Below, in pieces: positions 32,101-44,976 of a stretch of 64,000 bases of DNA. The stretch lies in NCBI GenBank assembly GCA_036785705.1, contig JAWUZG010000158.1, positions 682,001 through 746,000 on the forward strand, written 5' to 3'. The stretch comes from Acanthornis magna. Taxonomy: Eukaryota; Chordata; Aves; Passeriformes; Acanthizidae. How positions within the stretch are numbered: position 1 is the stretch's first letter; each line of letters begins with the position of its first letter. Under the pieces are notes generated by a model. That model saw only the letters and a program-made list of their open reading frames with translations, searched no databases and had not been told where the DNA came from. The position numbers and the translations under genes were made by a program.

Positions 32101-35100
32101 ATGCCTTCCTGCAGAGGCTGCGGAGAAGCTGCAGCCAGACCAGGCTGGGAAACAGCCCTGCAGGGCATGAAAGCAGCAGTGGGGCAGTGAGGCTGCAATG
32201 GGTTAGGGTTAGGCACAGCATGTCCAGATGTGCAGCTAAAGGCCCTGGCTGCTGAGTCTCAGGAGAAGGCTGAGGGAAATGCACCCACCACGCCCCCTCT
32301 GCAGTTCCGTGACGATTTCTTTCAGGATGTTGTTTGTCTCATGCAATTCCTTCTCTCCTGTAGGTTTGTTCTTCCCTTGTGGAGGACCTTAACAAATGTA
32401 TTTCCATTTTCACAGGAATGGATCACACCAAAGCAGTGCTCAGCCTGTGGGCTCAGCAGGGACACACTACTCACCCCGGTGACGAGAGCTGGGCTTGGGT
32501 GCAGCAACCAGCCCAGGAGCTGGGAAAGTCCTCCCTGCAGACACACCTGTAACTCAACAGCCAGAGAAGCTTCTGGCACCTGGTTCTAGCCAGGTTGTCA
32601 ATGATTACTCCTTGGTGGGACATTGACAACACACCTGCAGGAGGCTCCAGGGGCTTCAAAACTTTATGCAGCCAAGTTAATGGAGAATCCTTCACAGTAA
32701 CCTCATCTAGAAAGAAGCACAGATCGGAACCGTTTCCATGGTGTGCTGGGATCCCCTTCTGCCTTAGGGAACTGGGCACTGCAAGGGGGTCGGGTAAGGC
32801 TGTGGGAGCCAAGATATCAATGGACATGGCCAAAGCTGCAGAGGAGCCTGGGGAGCTCTGGGATGGCTCCTGTCCATTCTCTACCCTCTTTGCAGGCCCT
32901 GTGACACATCCCTGGAGAGGAATCTGGACCAGCCCAGGGACCCTCGGGGCTATCTCACTCCCACAGAAGAAAAAGCCCTGGGGAAAAATTGCAGCAGGCA
33001 GTGCCACAACTATCCCTCGCTCCCTTACTCCCTCCCTCCTCTGGGACAGCTCCCAGAGCCCAAGGACAGAGTCAGGCCCTCTCACGACACACTGCAGCCT
33101 TGCTGTCCCCCTCTGTGATTCCCCACCATGGGCACCCCTTGCAGTCACTCCCAGGTTTCAGGATGTGTCTCCCATGGAGGGACCCCAGCAGGACTGCTCA
33201 GTACCCAAGTCCCCTGAGCCCGCTCGGGATAATTCAGCAGTGCTGTGCCTGTCTGCTGCAGGCTGTGCCTGCACTGCCAAGCAGCAGAGATGGCAGCTCA
33301 AGCCTCAGCAGGGCTCAGGCCCAGGGGCACAGCAATTACCTCCTGTGACTGTGCCTGGCATGGCCTCCCTTCCTTCAGCAGAGGCTGCCAATGAGCCACT
33401 GCTTCCTCCGGGAAACGCCGCCTTCAGCACAGCCTCTCCATCCATCTCTGGAGAAAGGAAGAGGCACAGCTGGATCAGATGGCGCTGCTCCCCATCAGGG
33501 AGTTGGCCTCTTCTGGAGGCAAAACTTCAGAGACAGCAAAATGATCAGGAAAAAACCCCAGGCTCTTGGGGCTGGAGCACGGCCCTCCCTCCTCTAAAGA
33601 GCCACCATTCCTGATCTACCCAGACACCGGGATATTGCAGGGGATCTCAGGGTCTGCATGGCCCATGCTGCAGTTTGGGCACCCTATCAGCTGATGCCAA
33701 ATGCCTTCCTGCAGAGGCTGGGGAGGAGCTGCAGCCAGGCCAGCTGGGAAACAGCCCTGCAGGGCATGAAAGCAGCAGTGGGACAGCAAGGCTGCAATGG
33801 ATCCCTTCCCCCTGTGCCGGGCACAGCATGTCCAGATGTGCAGCAAAAGGCCCTGGCTGCTGAGTCTCAGGAGAAGGCTGAGGGAAATGCACCCACCTTG
33901 TCCTCTCTGCAGCATTTCCTTCAGCATTTGCCCCATGACTTTGGATGGCTCCAGGGGCTTCTTGTCTCCTGTAGCTTCTTTCTTTCCTGTTGGAGGACCT
34001 TAGAGCAAAGCAGTTCCATTTCCCAGGAATGGATCACACCAAAGCAGTGCTCAGCCTGTGGGCTCAGCAGGGACACACTACTCACCCCTGCGACGGGAGC
34101 TGGGCTTGGGCACAGCATCCACCCCAGGAGCTGGAAAAGTCCTCCTTGCAGACACACCTGTAACTCAACAGCCAGAGAAGCTTCTGTCATCTCTGCTGAT
34201 CTGCATGGGCAGCATTGAGCCACTAAAACGGTTAGGGGATCCCACAGGGCGAGGGCACACACGAGCAGAGCTCTGTCCTGGCACCTGCAGCAATGCCCCG
34301 CTGGCCAACTTTGGGCTCTGAGCTGGCAGCTCCCCCAGGGAGAAAGGCCTTGACATACCCTCACCATCTCCCATTGCCTCAGTCCTGGACACGAGTCGGG
34401 AAGCTTCTTCACCTTCACGAACAGGCTCAGCTGGAAAGAAAGGCAGGACAGAACAGCTCATGTGACACTGTTCAGGATTCTCCTTCAGGCTGGAGTGGCA
34501 GTGATTGGAACTCGGCAATGGGATCCATCCTTGGCACTCTCTCTCCTCTGCCTTCCACTCAGGAGCATGGGCAGAGGCACCCTGTGCCTGCAGTGGCCCC
34601 ACACTGGGGATGGAAGGAGCCTCTTGCAGGGCAGGCAGGGGAGAAAGGACTCCCGGGAGCTGCCAGCAGCTCTAAACTCAGTCCCAGCCAGGGCCAGGCC
34701 TTGGCAGCGGCAGCAGGAACTCCTCAGGCTCCCTGGGGCTGGCAAAGGAGCCGAGCAAGGCACAGAGCCCCGGGGCACATCCCTGGGCCCGGCCCCTTCC
34801 CTCTCTGCTCTGCTCCGTGGCTGCACAGAGCACACGGAAGGAGCAACTGGCATTTCACACAAGAAAAACATTGACAGCTAAATGCTCCTTGCTCCCACTG
34901 ACAGCGATCCTGTGGGATCACTGAGGGCTCGAGAAGGGAGCAGGGCAGGATTTCCAGAATCCTTCAACAATGAGATGATCTTAAGGGGAAGGTCACATGA
35001 GTGACCTTGCTACATTAACACTCTTGCTACATTAACACTGATTATTCTGTCCGGAAAGGGACATTGCGAACTTGCCTCCAGCAAACTCCAAGAACTTCAA

Positions 35101-38100
35101 ATCATCACTCCCCAGGACTTCCAGAAAATCCATGTCATGTTGCCAGTCTAGAAGGGAGCACAGATCAGAACCATTCCCATGGTGTGCTGGGATCCCCTTC
35201 TGCCTTAGGGAACTGGGCACTGCAAGGGGGTCAGGTAAGGCTGTGGGAGCCAAGATGTCAATGGACATGGCCAAAGCTGCAGAGGAGCCTGGGGAGCTCT
35301 GGGATGGCTCCTGTCCATTCTCTACCCTCTTTGCAGGCCCTGTGACACATCCCTGGAGAGGAATCTGGACCAGTCCAGGGACCCTCGGGGCTATCTCACT
35401 CCCACAGAAGAAAAAGCCCTGGGGAAAAATTGCAGCAGGCAGTGGCACAACTATCCTGCCCTCCCTTACTCCGTCCCACCTCTGGGACAGCTCCCAGAGC
35501 CCAAGGACAGAGTCAGGCCCTCTCACGACACACTGCAGCCTTGCTGTCCCCCTCTGTGATTCCCCACCATGGGCACCCCTTGCAGTCACTCCCAGGTTTC
35601 AGGATGTGTCTCCCATGGAGGGACCCCAGCAGGACTGCTCAGTACCCAAGTCCCCTGAGCCCGCTCGGGATAATTCAGCTGTGCTTGACTGTCTGCTGCA
35701 GGCTGTGCCCGCACTGCCAAGCAGCAGAGATGGCAGCTCAGGCCTCAGCAGGGCTCAGGCCCAGGGGCACAGCAATTACCTCCTGTGACTGTGCCTGGCA
35801 TGGCCTCCCTTCCTTCAGCAGAGGCTGCCAATGAGCCACTGCTTCCTCTAGGAAACGCTGCCTTCAGCACAGCCTCTCTATCCATCTCTGGAGAAAGGAA
35901 GAGGCACAGCTGGATCAGATGGCGCTGCTCCCCATCAGGGAGTTGGCCTCTTCTGGAGGCAAAACTTCAGAGACAGCAAAATGATCAGGAAAAAACCCCA
36001 GGCTCTTGGGGCTGGAGCACGGCCCTCCCTCCTCCAAAGAGCCGCCATTCCTGATCTACCCAGACACCGGGATATTGCAGGGGATCTCAGGGTCTGCATG
36101 GCCCATGCTGCAGTTTGGGCACCCTGTCAGCTGATGCCCAATGCCTTCCTGCAGAGGCTGGGGAGAAGCTGCAGCCAGGCCAGGCTGAAAACAGCCCAGC
36201 AGGGCATGAAAGCAGGAGTGGGACAACGAAGCTGTGATGGATCCCTTTCCCCTGTGCTGGGGATAGTGTGTCCAGATGTGCAGCAAAAGGCCCTGGCTGC
36301 TGAGTCTCAGGAGAAGGCTGAGGGAAATGCACCCACCTTGTCCTCCCTGCAGCATTTCCTTCAGCATTTGCCCCATGACTTGGAATGGCTCCAGGGGCTT
36401 CTTGTCTCCTGTAGCTTCTTTCTTTCCTGTTGGAGGACCTTAGAGCAAAGCAGTTCCATTTCCCAGGAATGGATCACACCAAAGCAGTGCTCAGCCTGTG
36501 GGCTCAGCAGGGACACACTACTCACCCCTGCGACGGGAGCTGGGCTTGGGCACAGCATCCACCCCAGGAGCTGGAAAAGTCCTCCTTGCAGACACACCTG
36601 TAATTCAACAGCCAGAGAAGCTTCTGTCATCTCTGCTGATCTGCATGGGCAGCATTGAGCCACTAAAACGGTTAGGGGATCCCACAGGGCGAGGGCACAC
36701 ACGTGCAGAGCTCTGTCCTGGCACCTGCAGCGATGCCCCGCTGGCCAACTTTGGGCTCTGAGCTGGCAGCTCCCCCAGGGAGAAAGGCCTTGACATACCC
36801 TCACCATCTCCCATTGCCTCAGTCCTGGACACGGGTCGGGAAGCTTCTTCACCTTCACGAACAGGCTCAGCTGAAAAGAAAGGCAGGACAGAACAGCTCA
36901 TGTGACACTGTTCAGGATTCTCCTTCAGGCTGGAGTGGCAGTGAGGGCAACTCGGCAATGGGATCCCTCCTTGGCACTCCCTCTCCTCTGCCTTCCACTC
37001 AGGAGCATGGGCAGAGGCACCCTGTGCCTGCAGTGGCCCCACACTGGGGATGGAAGGAGCCTCTTGCAGGGCAGGCAGGGGAGAAAGGACTCCCGGGAGC
37101 TGCCAGCAGCTCTAAACTCAGTCCCAGCCAGGGCCAGGCCTTGGCAGCGGCAGCAGGAACTCCTCAGGCTCCCTGGGGCGGGCAAAGGAGCCGAGCAAGG
37201 CACAGAGCCCCGGGGCACATCCCTGGGCCTGGCCACTTCCCTCTCTGCTCTGCTCCGTGGCTGCACAGAGCACATGGAAGGAGCAACTGGCATTTCACAT
37301 GAGAGGAAGACTGGCAGCTAAATGCTCCTTGCTCCCACTGACAGTGATCTTGTGGGATCACTGTAGGCTCGAGAAGGGAGCAGACCAAGATTTCCATAAC
37401 CCTTCAACCCTGACATGACCTCTGGCAAAGTGGCACATGAATGATCTCTTGCCACATTGACACAGATTATTATCTCAGTAAAGAGGGACATTAAGAACTT
37501 GCCTCCAGCATGCTCCAAGGACTTCAAATGGTTATGAGCCAGGGCTTTCAGATAATTCCTGTCACGATTCCAATCTAGAAGTGAGCACAGATCAGAACCG
37601 TTTCCATGGTGTGCTGCGATCCCCTTCTGCCTTAGGGAACTGGGCACTGCAAGGGGGTCAGGTAAGGCTGTGGGAGCCAAGATGTCAATGGACATGGCCA
37701 AAGCTGCAGAGGGGCCTGGGGAGCTCTGCGATGGCCCCTGTCCATTGTCCACCCTCTTTGCAGATCCTGTGACACATCCCTGGAGAGGAAACTGGACCAG
37801 CCCAGGGCCCCTCAGGGCTCTCTCACTCCTACTGAGGAAACGCCCTCTAAAGCCCTGGGGAAAACTGCAGCAGGCAGTGCCACAACTATCCCTCCATCCT
37901 TCCTCTGGATTAGCTCCCACAGCCCAAGGGAACACAGTCAGCTCCTCTCAGGACACAGTGCCACCCCTGCCCAGTGTGGGAGCCAGCCATGGCTCTGGCC
38001 CTGGGCTCACCCCAGGGATCCTGCTCGGGGCTGCTCCTGTGCCTTGGGCCTCTGGGCACTCAGGGCCAGCTCCAGGAGGCAGCTGCAGCAGGAGCAACGT

Positions 38101-41100
38101 TGGTGCATGAGTCCCGTTTCCCATGGGCTGTGGAATGTGCTCCAGAGGCCGCGAAGCCATGGCACCTCCAGCTTTGGCTGCTGCGGGGCCATGCAAGGGC
38201 AGGCCCTGGGGGAAGAGCTGCTGCCACACAGATACACCAAGGGCTGAGCCTGGCACAGCAATTACCTCCTGTGCCTGTGCCTGGCTGCACCTCCCTTCCT
38301 TCCGGAAATGCTGCCTTCCACAGAGCCTCTCTGTCCATCTCTGGAGAAAGGAAGAGGCACAGCTGGATCAGATGGACCATTACCCATCAGGGACGTGACC
38401 TCTTCAGGAGGCAATACTTGTCAAAGACATGAGTAAGGATCAGGAAAACACCCAGGCTCTTGGGGCTGGGCCAGGGCCCGCTCTTCTCCAAGCAGCCACC
38501 CCTCCTGATCTACCCAGAGACTGGGAAATTGCAGGGCATCTCAGGGTCTGCATGGCCCATGCTGCAGTTTGGGCACCCTGTCAGCTGATGCCCAATGCCT
38601 TCCTGCAGAGGCTGCGGAGAAGCTGCAGCCAGACCAGGCTGGGAAACAGCCCTGCAGGGCATGAAAGCAGCAGTGGGGCAGTGAGGCTGCAATGGGTTAG
38701 GGTTAGGCACAGCATGTCCAGATGTGCAGCTAAAGGCCCTGGCTGCTGAGTCTCAGGAGAAGGCTGAGGGAAATGCACCCACCACGCCCCCTCTGCAGTT
38801 CCGTGACGATTTCTTTCAGGATGTTGTTTGTCTCATGCAATTCCTTCTCTCCTGTAGGTTTGTTCTTCCCTTGTGGAGGACCTTAACAAATGTATTTCCA
38901 TTTTCACAGGAATGGATCACACCAAAGCAGTGCTCAGCCTGTGGGCTCAGCAGGGACACACTACTCACCCCGGTGACGAGAGCTGGGCTTGGGTGCAGCA
39001 ACCAGCCCAGGAGCTGGGAAAGTCCTCCCTGCAGACACACCTGTAACTCAACAGCCAGAGAAGCTTCTGGCACCTGGTTCTAGCCAGGTTGTCAATGATT
39101 ACTCCTTGGTGGGACATTGACAACACACCTGCAGGAGGCTCCAGGGGCTTCAAAACTTTATGCAGCCAAGTTAATGGAGAATCCTTCACAGTAACCTCAT
39201 CTAGAAAGAAGCACAGATCGGAACCGTTTCCATGGTGTGCTGGGATCCCCTTCTGCCTTAGGGAACTGGGCACTGCAAGGGGGTCGGGTAAGGCTGTGGG
39301 AGCCAAGATATCAATGGACATGGCCAAAGCTGCAGAGGAGCCTGGGGAGCTCTGGGATGGCTCCTGTCCATTCTCTACCCTCTTTGCAGGCCCTGTGACA
39401 CATCCCTGGAGAGGAATCTGGACCAGCCCAGGGACCCTCGGGGCTATCTCACTCCCACAGAAGAAAAAGCCCTGGGGAAAAATTGCAGCAGGCAGTGCCA
39501 CAACTATCCCTCGCTCCCTTACTCCCTCCCTCCTCTGGGACAGCTCCCAGAGCCCAAGGACAGAGTCAGGCCCTCTCACGACACACTGCAGCCTTGCTGT
39601 CCCCCTCTGTGATTCCCCACCATGGGCACCCCTTGCAGTCACTCCCAGGTTTCAGGATGTGTCTCCCATGGAGGGACCCCAGCAGGACTGCTCAGTACCC
39701 AAGTCCCCTGAGCCCGCTCGGGATAATTCAGCAGTGCTGTGCCTGTCTGCTGCAGGCTGTGCCTGCACTGCCAAGCAGCAGAGATGGCAGCTCAAGCCTC
39801 AGCAGGGCTCAGGCCCAGGGGCACAGCAATTACCTCCTGTGACTGTGCCTGGCATGGCCTCCCTTCCTTCAGCAGAGGCTGCCAATGAGCCACTGCTTCC
39901 TCCGGGAAACGCCGCCTTCAGCACAGCCTCTCCATCCATCTCTGGAGAAAGGAAGAGGCACAGCTGGATCAGATGGCGCTGCTCCCCATCAGGGAGTTGG
40001 CCTCTTCTGGAGGCAAAACTTCAGAGACAGCAAAATGATCAGGAAAAAACCCCAGGCTCTTGGGGCTGGAGCACGGCCCTCCCTCCTCTAAAGAGCCACC
40101 ATTCCTGATCTACCCAGACACCGGGATATTGCAGGGGATCTCAGGGTCTGCATGGCCCATGCTGCAGTTTGGGCACCCTATCAGCTGATGCCAAATGCCT
40201 TCCTGCAGAGGCTGGGGAGGAGCTGCAGCCAGGCCAGCTGGGAAACAGCCCTGCAGGGCATGAAAGCAGCAGTGGGACAGCAAGGCTGCAATGGATCCCT
40301 TCCCCCTGTGCCGGGCACAGCATGTCCAGATGTGCAGCAAAAGGCCCTGGCTGCTGAGTCTCAGGAGAAGGCTGAGGGAAATGCACCCACCTTGTCCTCT
40401 CTGCAGCATTTCCTTCAGCATTTGCCCCATGACTTTGGATGGCTCCAGGGGCTTCTTGTCTCCTGTAGCTTCTTTCTTTCCTGTTGGAGGACCTTAGAGC
40501 AAAGCAGTTCCATTTCCCAGGAATGGATCACACCAAAGCAGTGCTCAGCCTGTGGGCTCAGCAGGGACACACTACTCACCCCTGCGACGGGAGCTGGGCT
40601 TGGGCACAGCATCCACCCCAGGAGCTGGAAAAGTCCTCCTTGCAGACACACCTGTAACTCAACAGCCAGAGAAGCTTCTGTCATCTCTGCTGATCTGCAT
40701 GGGCAGCATTGAGCCACTAAAACGGTTAGGGGATCCCACAGGGCGAGGGCACACACGAGCAGAGCTCTGTCCTGGCACCTGCAGCAATGCCCCGCTGGCC
40801 AACTTTGGGCTCTGAGCTGGCAGCTCCCCCAGGGAGAAAGGCCTTGACATACCCTCACCATCTCCCATTGCCTCAGTCCTGGACACGAGTCGGGAAGCTT
40901 CTTCACCTTCACGAACAGGCTCAGCTGGAAAGAAAGGCAGGACAGAACAGCTCATGTGACACTGTTCAGGATTCTCCTTCAGGCTGGAGTGGCAGTGATT
41001 GGAACTCGGCAATGGGATCCATCCTTGGCACTCTCTCTCCTCTGCCTTCCACTCAGGAGCATGGGCAGAGGCACCCTGTGCCTGCAGTGGCCCCACACTG

Positions 41101-44100
41101 GGGATGGAAGGAGCCTCTTGCAGGGCAGGCAGGGGAGAAAGGACTCCCGGGAGCTGCCAGCAGCTCTAAACTCAGTCCCAGCCAGGGCCAGGCCTTGGCA
41201 GCGGCAGCAGGAACTCCTCAGGCTCCCTGGGGCTGGCAAAGGAGCCGAGCAAGGCACAGAGCCCCGGGGCACATCCCTGGGCCCGGCCCCTTCCCTCTCT
41301 GCTCTGCTCCGTGGCTGCACAGAGCACACGGAAGGAGCAACTGGCATTTCACACAAGAAAAACATTGACAGCTAAATGCTCCTTGCTCCCACTGACAGCG
41401 ATCCTGTGGGATCACTGAGGGCTCGAGAAGGGAGCAGGGCAGGATTTCCAGAATCCTTCAACAATGAGATGATCTTAAGGGGAAGGTCACATGAGTGACC
41501 TTGCTACATTAACACTCTTGCTACATTAACACTGATTATTCTGTCCGGAAAGGGACATTGCGAACTTGCCTCCAGCAAACTCCAAGAACTTCAAATCATC
41601 ACTCCCCAGGACTTCCAGAAAATCCATGTCATGTTGCCAGTCTAGAAGGGAGCACAGATCAGAACCATTCCCATGGTGTGCTGGGATCCCCTTCTGCCTT
41701 AGGGAACTGGGCACTGCAAGGGGGTCAGGTAAGGCTGTGGGAGCCAAGATGTCAATGGACATGGCCAAAGCTGCAGAGGAGCCTGGGGAGCTCTGGGATG
41801 GCTCCTGTCCATTCTCTACCCTCTTTGCAGGCCCTGTGACACATCCCTGGAGAGGAATCTGGACCAGTCCAGGGACCCTCGGGGCTATCTCACTCCCACA
41901 GAAGAAAAAGCCCTGGGGAAAAATTGCAGCAGGCAGTGGCACAACTATCCTGCCCTCCCTTACTCCGTCCCACCTCTGGGACAGCTCCCAGAGCCCAAGG
42001 ACAGAGTCAGGCCCTCTCACGACACACTGCAGCCTTGCTGTCCCCCTCTGTGATTCCCCACCATGGGCACCCCTTGCAGTCACTCCCAGGTTTCAGGATG
42101 TGTCTCCCATGGAGGGACCCCAGCAGGACTGCTCAGTACCCAAGTCCCCTGAGCCCGCTCGGGATAATTCAGCTGTGCTTGACTGTCTGCTGCAGGCTGT
42201 GCCCGCACTGCCAAGCAGCAGAGATGGCAGCTCAGGCCTCAGCAGGGCTCAGGCCCAGGGGCACAGCAATTACCTCCTGTGACTGTGCCTGGCATGGCCT
42301 CCCTTCCTTCAGCAGAGGCTGCCAATGAGCCACTGCTTCCTCTAGGAAACGCTGCCTTCAGCACAGCCTCTCTATCCATCTCTGGAGAAAGGAAGAGGCA
42401 CAGCTGGATCAGATGGCGCTGCTCCCCATCAGGGAGTTGGCCTCTTCTGGAGGCAAAACTTCAGAGACAGCAAAATGATCAGGAAAAAACCCCAGGCTCT
42501 TGGGGCTGGAGCACGGCCCTCCCTCCTCCAAAGAGCCGCCATTCCTGATCTACCCAGACACCGGGATATTGCAGGGGATCTCAGGGTCTGCATGGCCCAT
42601 GCTGCAGTTTGGGCACCCTGTCAGCTGATGCCCAATGCCTTCCTGCAGAGGCTGGGGAGAAGCTGCAGCCAGGCCAGGCTGAAAACAGCCCAGCAGGGCA
42701 TGAAAGCAGGAGTGGGACAACGAAGCTGTGATGGATCCCTTTCCCCTGTGCTGGGGATAGTGTGTCCAGATGTGCAGCAAAAGGCCCTGGCTGCTGAGTC
42801 TCAGGAGAAGGCTGAGGGAAATGCACCCACCTTGTCCTCCCTGCAGCATTTCCTTCAGCATTTGCCCCATGACTTGGAATGGCTCCAGGGGCTTCTTGTC
42901 TCCTGTAGCTTCTTTCTTTCCTGTTGGAGGACCTTAGAGCAAAGCAGTTCCATTTCCCAGGAATGGATCACACCAAAGCAGTGCTCAGCCTGTGGGCTCA
43001 GCAGGGACACACTACTCACCCCTGCGACGGGAGCTGGGCTTGGGCACAGCATCCACCCCAGGAGCTGGAAAAGTCCTCCTTGCAGACACACCTGTAATTC
43101 AACAGCCAGAGAAGCTTCTGTCATCTCTGCTGATCTGCATGGGCAGCATTGAGCCACTAAAACGGTTAGGGGATCCCACAGGGCGAGGGCACACACGTGC
43201 AGAGCTCTGTCCTGGCACCTGCAGCGATGCCCCGCTGGCCAACTTTGGGCTCTGAGCTGGCAGCTCCCCCAGGGAGAAAGGCCTTGACATACCCTCACCA
43301 TCTCCCATTGCCTCAGTCCTGGACACGGGTCGGGAAGCTTCTTCACCTTCACGAACAGGCTCAGCTGGAAAGAAAGGCAGGACAGAACAGCTCATGTGAC
43401 ACTGTTCAGGATTCTCCTTCAGGCTGGAGTGGCTGTGAGGGCAACTCAGCAATGGGATCCCTCCTTGGCACTCTCTCTCCTCTGCCTTCCACTCAGGAGC
43501 ATGGGCAGAGGCACCCTGTGCCTGCAGTGGCCCCACACTGGGGATGGAAGGAGCCTCTTGCAGGGCAGGCAGGGGAGAAAGGACTCCCGGGAGCTGCCAG
43601 CAGCTCTAAACTCAGTCCCAGCCAGGGCCAGGCCTTGGCAGCGGCAGCAGGAACTCCTCAGGCTCCCTGGGGCTGGCAAAGGAGCCGAGCAAGGCACAGA
43701 GCCCCGGGGCACATCCCTGGGCCCGGCCCCTTCCCTCTCTGTTCTGCTCCATGGCTGCACAGAGCACACGGAAGGAGCAACTGGCATTTCACACAAGAAA
43801 AACATTGACAGCTAAATGCTCCTTGCTCCCACTGACAGCGATCCTGTGGGATCACTGAGGGCTCGAGAAGGGAGCAGGGCAGGATTTCCAGAATCCTTCA
43901 ACAATGAGATGATCTTAAGGGGAAGGTCACATGAGTGACCTTGCTACATTAACACTCTTGCTACATTAACACTGATTATTCTGTCCGGAAAGGGACATTG
44001 CGAACTTGCCTCCAGCAAACTCCAAGAACTTCAAATCATCACTCCCCAGGACTTCCAGAAAATCCATGTCATGTTGCCAGTCTAGAAGGGAGCACAGATC

Positions 44101-44536
44101 AGAACCATTCCCATGGTGTGCTGGGATCCCCTTCTGCCTTAGGGAACTGGGCACTGCAAGGGGGTCGGGTAAGGCTGTGGGAGCCAAGATATCAATGGAC
44201 ATGGCCAAAGCTGCAGAGGGGCCTGGGGAATTCTGGACTGGCTCCTGGCCATTGTCCACCCTCTTTGCAGGCCCTGTGACACATCCCTGGAGAGGAATCT
44301 GGACCAGCCCAGGGACCCACAGGGCTCTCTCACTCCCACAGAGGAAACCCTCACTAATGCCTGGGGAAAAGCATCTCCAACGCTTCCCAGGGAGAAGGGG
44401 CCACTGTCCCAGGAAAGGGGAGCCAGGCCGCCGGCTCACCTGCTCCTGGCGCTGGCACCGGAGCGGCCTGGGCAGCCCTGGCAGGCAGGGCCACTGCCAG
44501 GAGGAGCAGGAGCCAAAGGCGCAGAGCAAGGGCCAT
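25961..44536 (-). CDS. Gene 3: expanded modular mini-exon membrane protein, eight modules, about 1,108 aa
   Basis: Thirty-nine predicted exons give 3,327 coding bases. Signal peptide 44440-44536; eight modules (listed separately); transmembrane exon 26659-26824; tail exon 25961-26126. It matches genes 2 and 4 except for an extra 6,494-bp block of three modules, so positions 32595-33614 reappear at 39089-40108. The added exons are all phase 1-1, so the frame survives. In the tail the tyrosine motif reads YQSA where genes 2 and 4 have YQSV, so a possible YxxV-type sorting or SH2 site is lost. The 3' neighbour is a 3'-end pseudogene of the same family (21818-24269). The product should be a surface protein with a longer ectodomain than its paralogs. 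Function is unknown. Confidence 0.6.
26659..26824 (-). CDS. Stalk and transmembrane exon, gene 3
   Basis: Same length, phases and sequence as the gene 2 transmembrane exon; the acceptor at 26825 and donor at 26658 are intact. Confidence 0.75.
27460..28576 (-). repeat. Gene 3 module 8, short membrane-proximal module (D-A-M)
   Basis: Exons: D 28505-28576 (GT donor), A 27880-27945, M 27460-27567. Equivalent to module 5 of genes 2 and 4; V and K are absent. Confidence 0.58.
28891..28977. repeat. (CCCT)n microsatellite, gene 3 module 7-8 intron, expanded
   Basis: About 21 uninterrupted ccct units at the site that has only about seven in gene 2. Confidence 0.9.
29286..31080 (-). repeat. Gene 3 module 7, module-4 type (D-A-V-K-M)
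   Basis: Exons: D 31009-31080 (GC donor), A 30311-30376, V 30032-30103, K 29843-29932, M 29286-29393. Corresponds to gene 2 module 4. Confidence 0.6.
31772..32706 (-). repeat. Gene 3 module 6, copy of module 3 (D-V-K-M)
   Basis: Exons: D 32635-32706, V 32475-32546, K 32289-32375, M 31772-31846. Second copy of the divergent, A-less module, 6,494 bp from module 3. Confidence 0.6.
33340..35147 (-). repeat. Gene 3 module 5, copy of module 2 (D-A-V-K-M)
   Basis: Exons: D 35076-35147 (GC donor), A 34365-34430, V 34086-34157, K 33897-33986, M 33340-33447. It repeats gene 3 module 2 at a spacing of 6,494 bp. Confidence 0.6.
35780..37574 (-). repeat. Gene 3 module 4, hybrid of module types 4 and 1 (D-A-V-K-M)
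   Basis: Exons: D 37503-37574, A 36805-36870, V 36526-36597, K 36337-36426, M 35780-35887. D and the A acceptor region are module-4 type (basic D, gctgaaaag at the acceptor). V, K and M are module-1 type, with acctgtaattc next to V and Gly in VMGQMLK. The switch lies between about 36,715 and 36,870. Confidence 0.6.
38266..39200 (-). repeat. Gene 3 module 3, lacking exon A (D-V-K-M)
   Basis: Exons: D 39129-39200, V 38969-39040, K 38783-38869, M 38266-38340. Same divergent D and shortened M as gene 2 module 3. Confidence 0.6.
39834..41641 (-). repeat. Gene 3 module 2 (exons D-A-V-K-M)
   Basis: Exons: D 41570-41641 (GC donor), A 40859-40924, V 40580-40651, K 40391-40480, M 39834-39941. The intron between D and A carries the gtgattgg variant near 40996, unlike gene 2 module 2, which suggests gene conversion. 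Confidence 0.6.
42274..44081 (-). repeat. Gene 3 module 1 (exons D-A-V-K-M)
   Basis: Exons: D 44010-44081 (GC donor), A 43299-43364, V 43020-43091, K 42831-42920, M 42274-42381. Module-1 type sequence throughout. Confidence 0.6.
44440..44536 (-). CDS. Signal-peptide exon, gene 3
   Basis: Same 32-residue leader plus one base (phase 1), followed by a GTGAGC donor. It lies 25,028 bp from the gene 2 leader inside the large duplicated block. Confidence 0.8.
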
Positions 44537-44756
44537 GGTGCCTTGCCCTCAGCCAGTCCCGCAGCTCTTGCTGCCACCACTGTCCTGACACCGCTGTCCC
44601 AATGTCAGCACCACTGCTGCCGCCGCCGCTGCTGCTGCAACAGTTGTGGTCAAGGACCGACTGATTGGTCATTGTGGTGCTGTGCAACCACAGGCCACTG
44701 TGACCTCTGTGACCTCAGAGCCCTGCTGTGACCTCAGAGCCCTGCCATGACCTCAT
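44537..44756 (-). promoter_or_regulatory. Promoter of gene 3
   Basis: Same element order; DR3 pair at 44701-44715, CCAAT box near 44664-44668. Confidence 0.55.
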
Positions 44757-44976
44757 AGCCTTACTTGTTGCCCCAAAGTGTACCCCCATCTGTGCTAACG
44801 AACCACCTTGATTGTAAATCTTTTGCTTCATCAAAGGGCCATTGCTTAGCAAAGATCTTTGTTTTGCCTGCTGCCATTGCTTGTCAGGCTGTGTCCCTGG
44901 AGATGCTCTTGATGGCTTCCCTCTTTTCCCGGATATCCCCTTTGAGGAGCTCCATGCCCAGACAGTCCTCTGTAAT

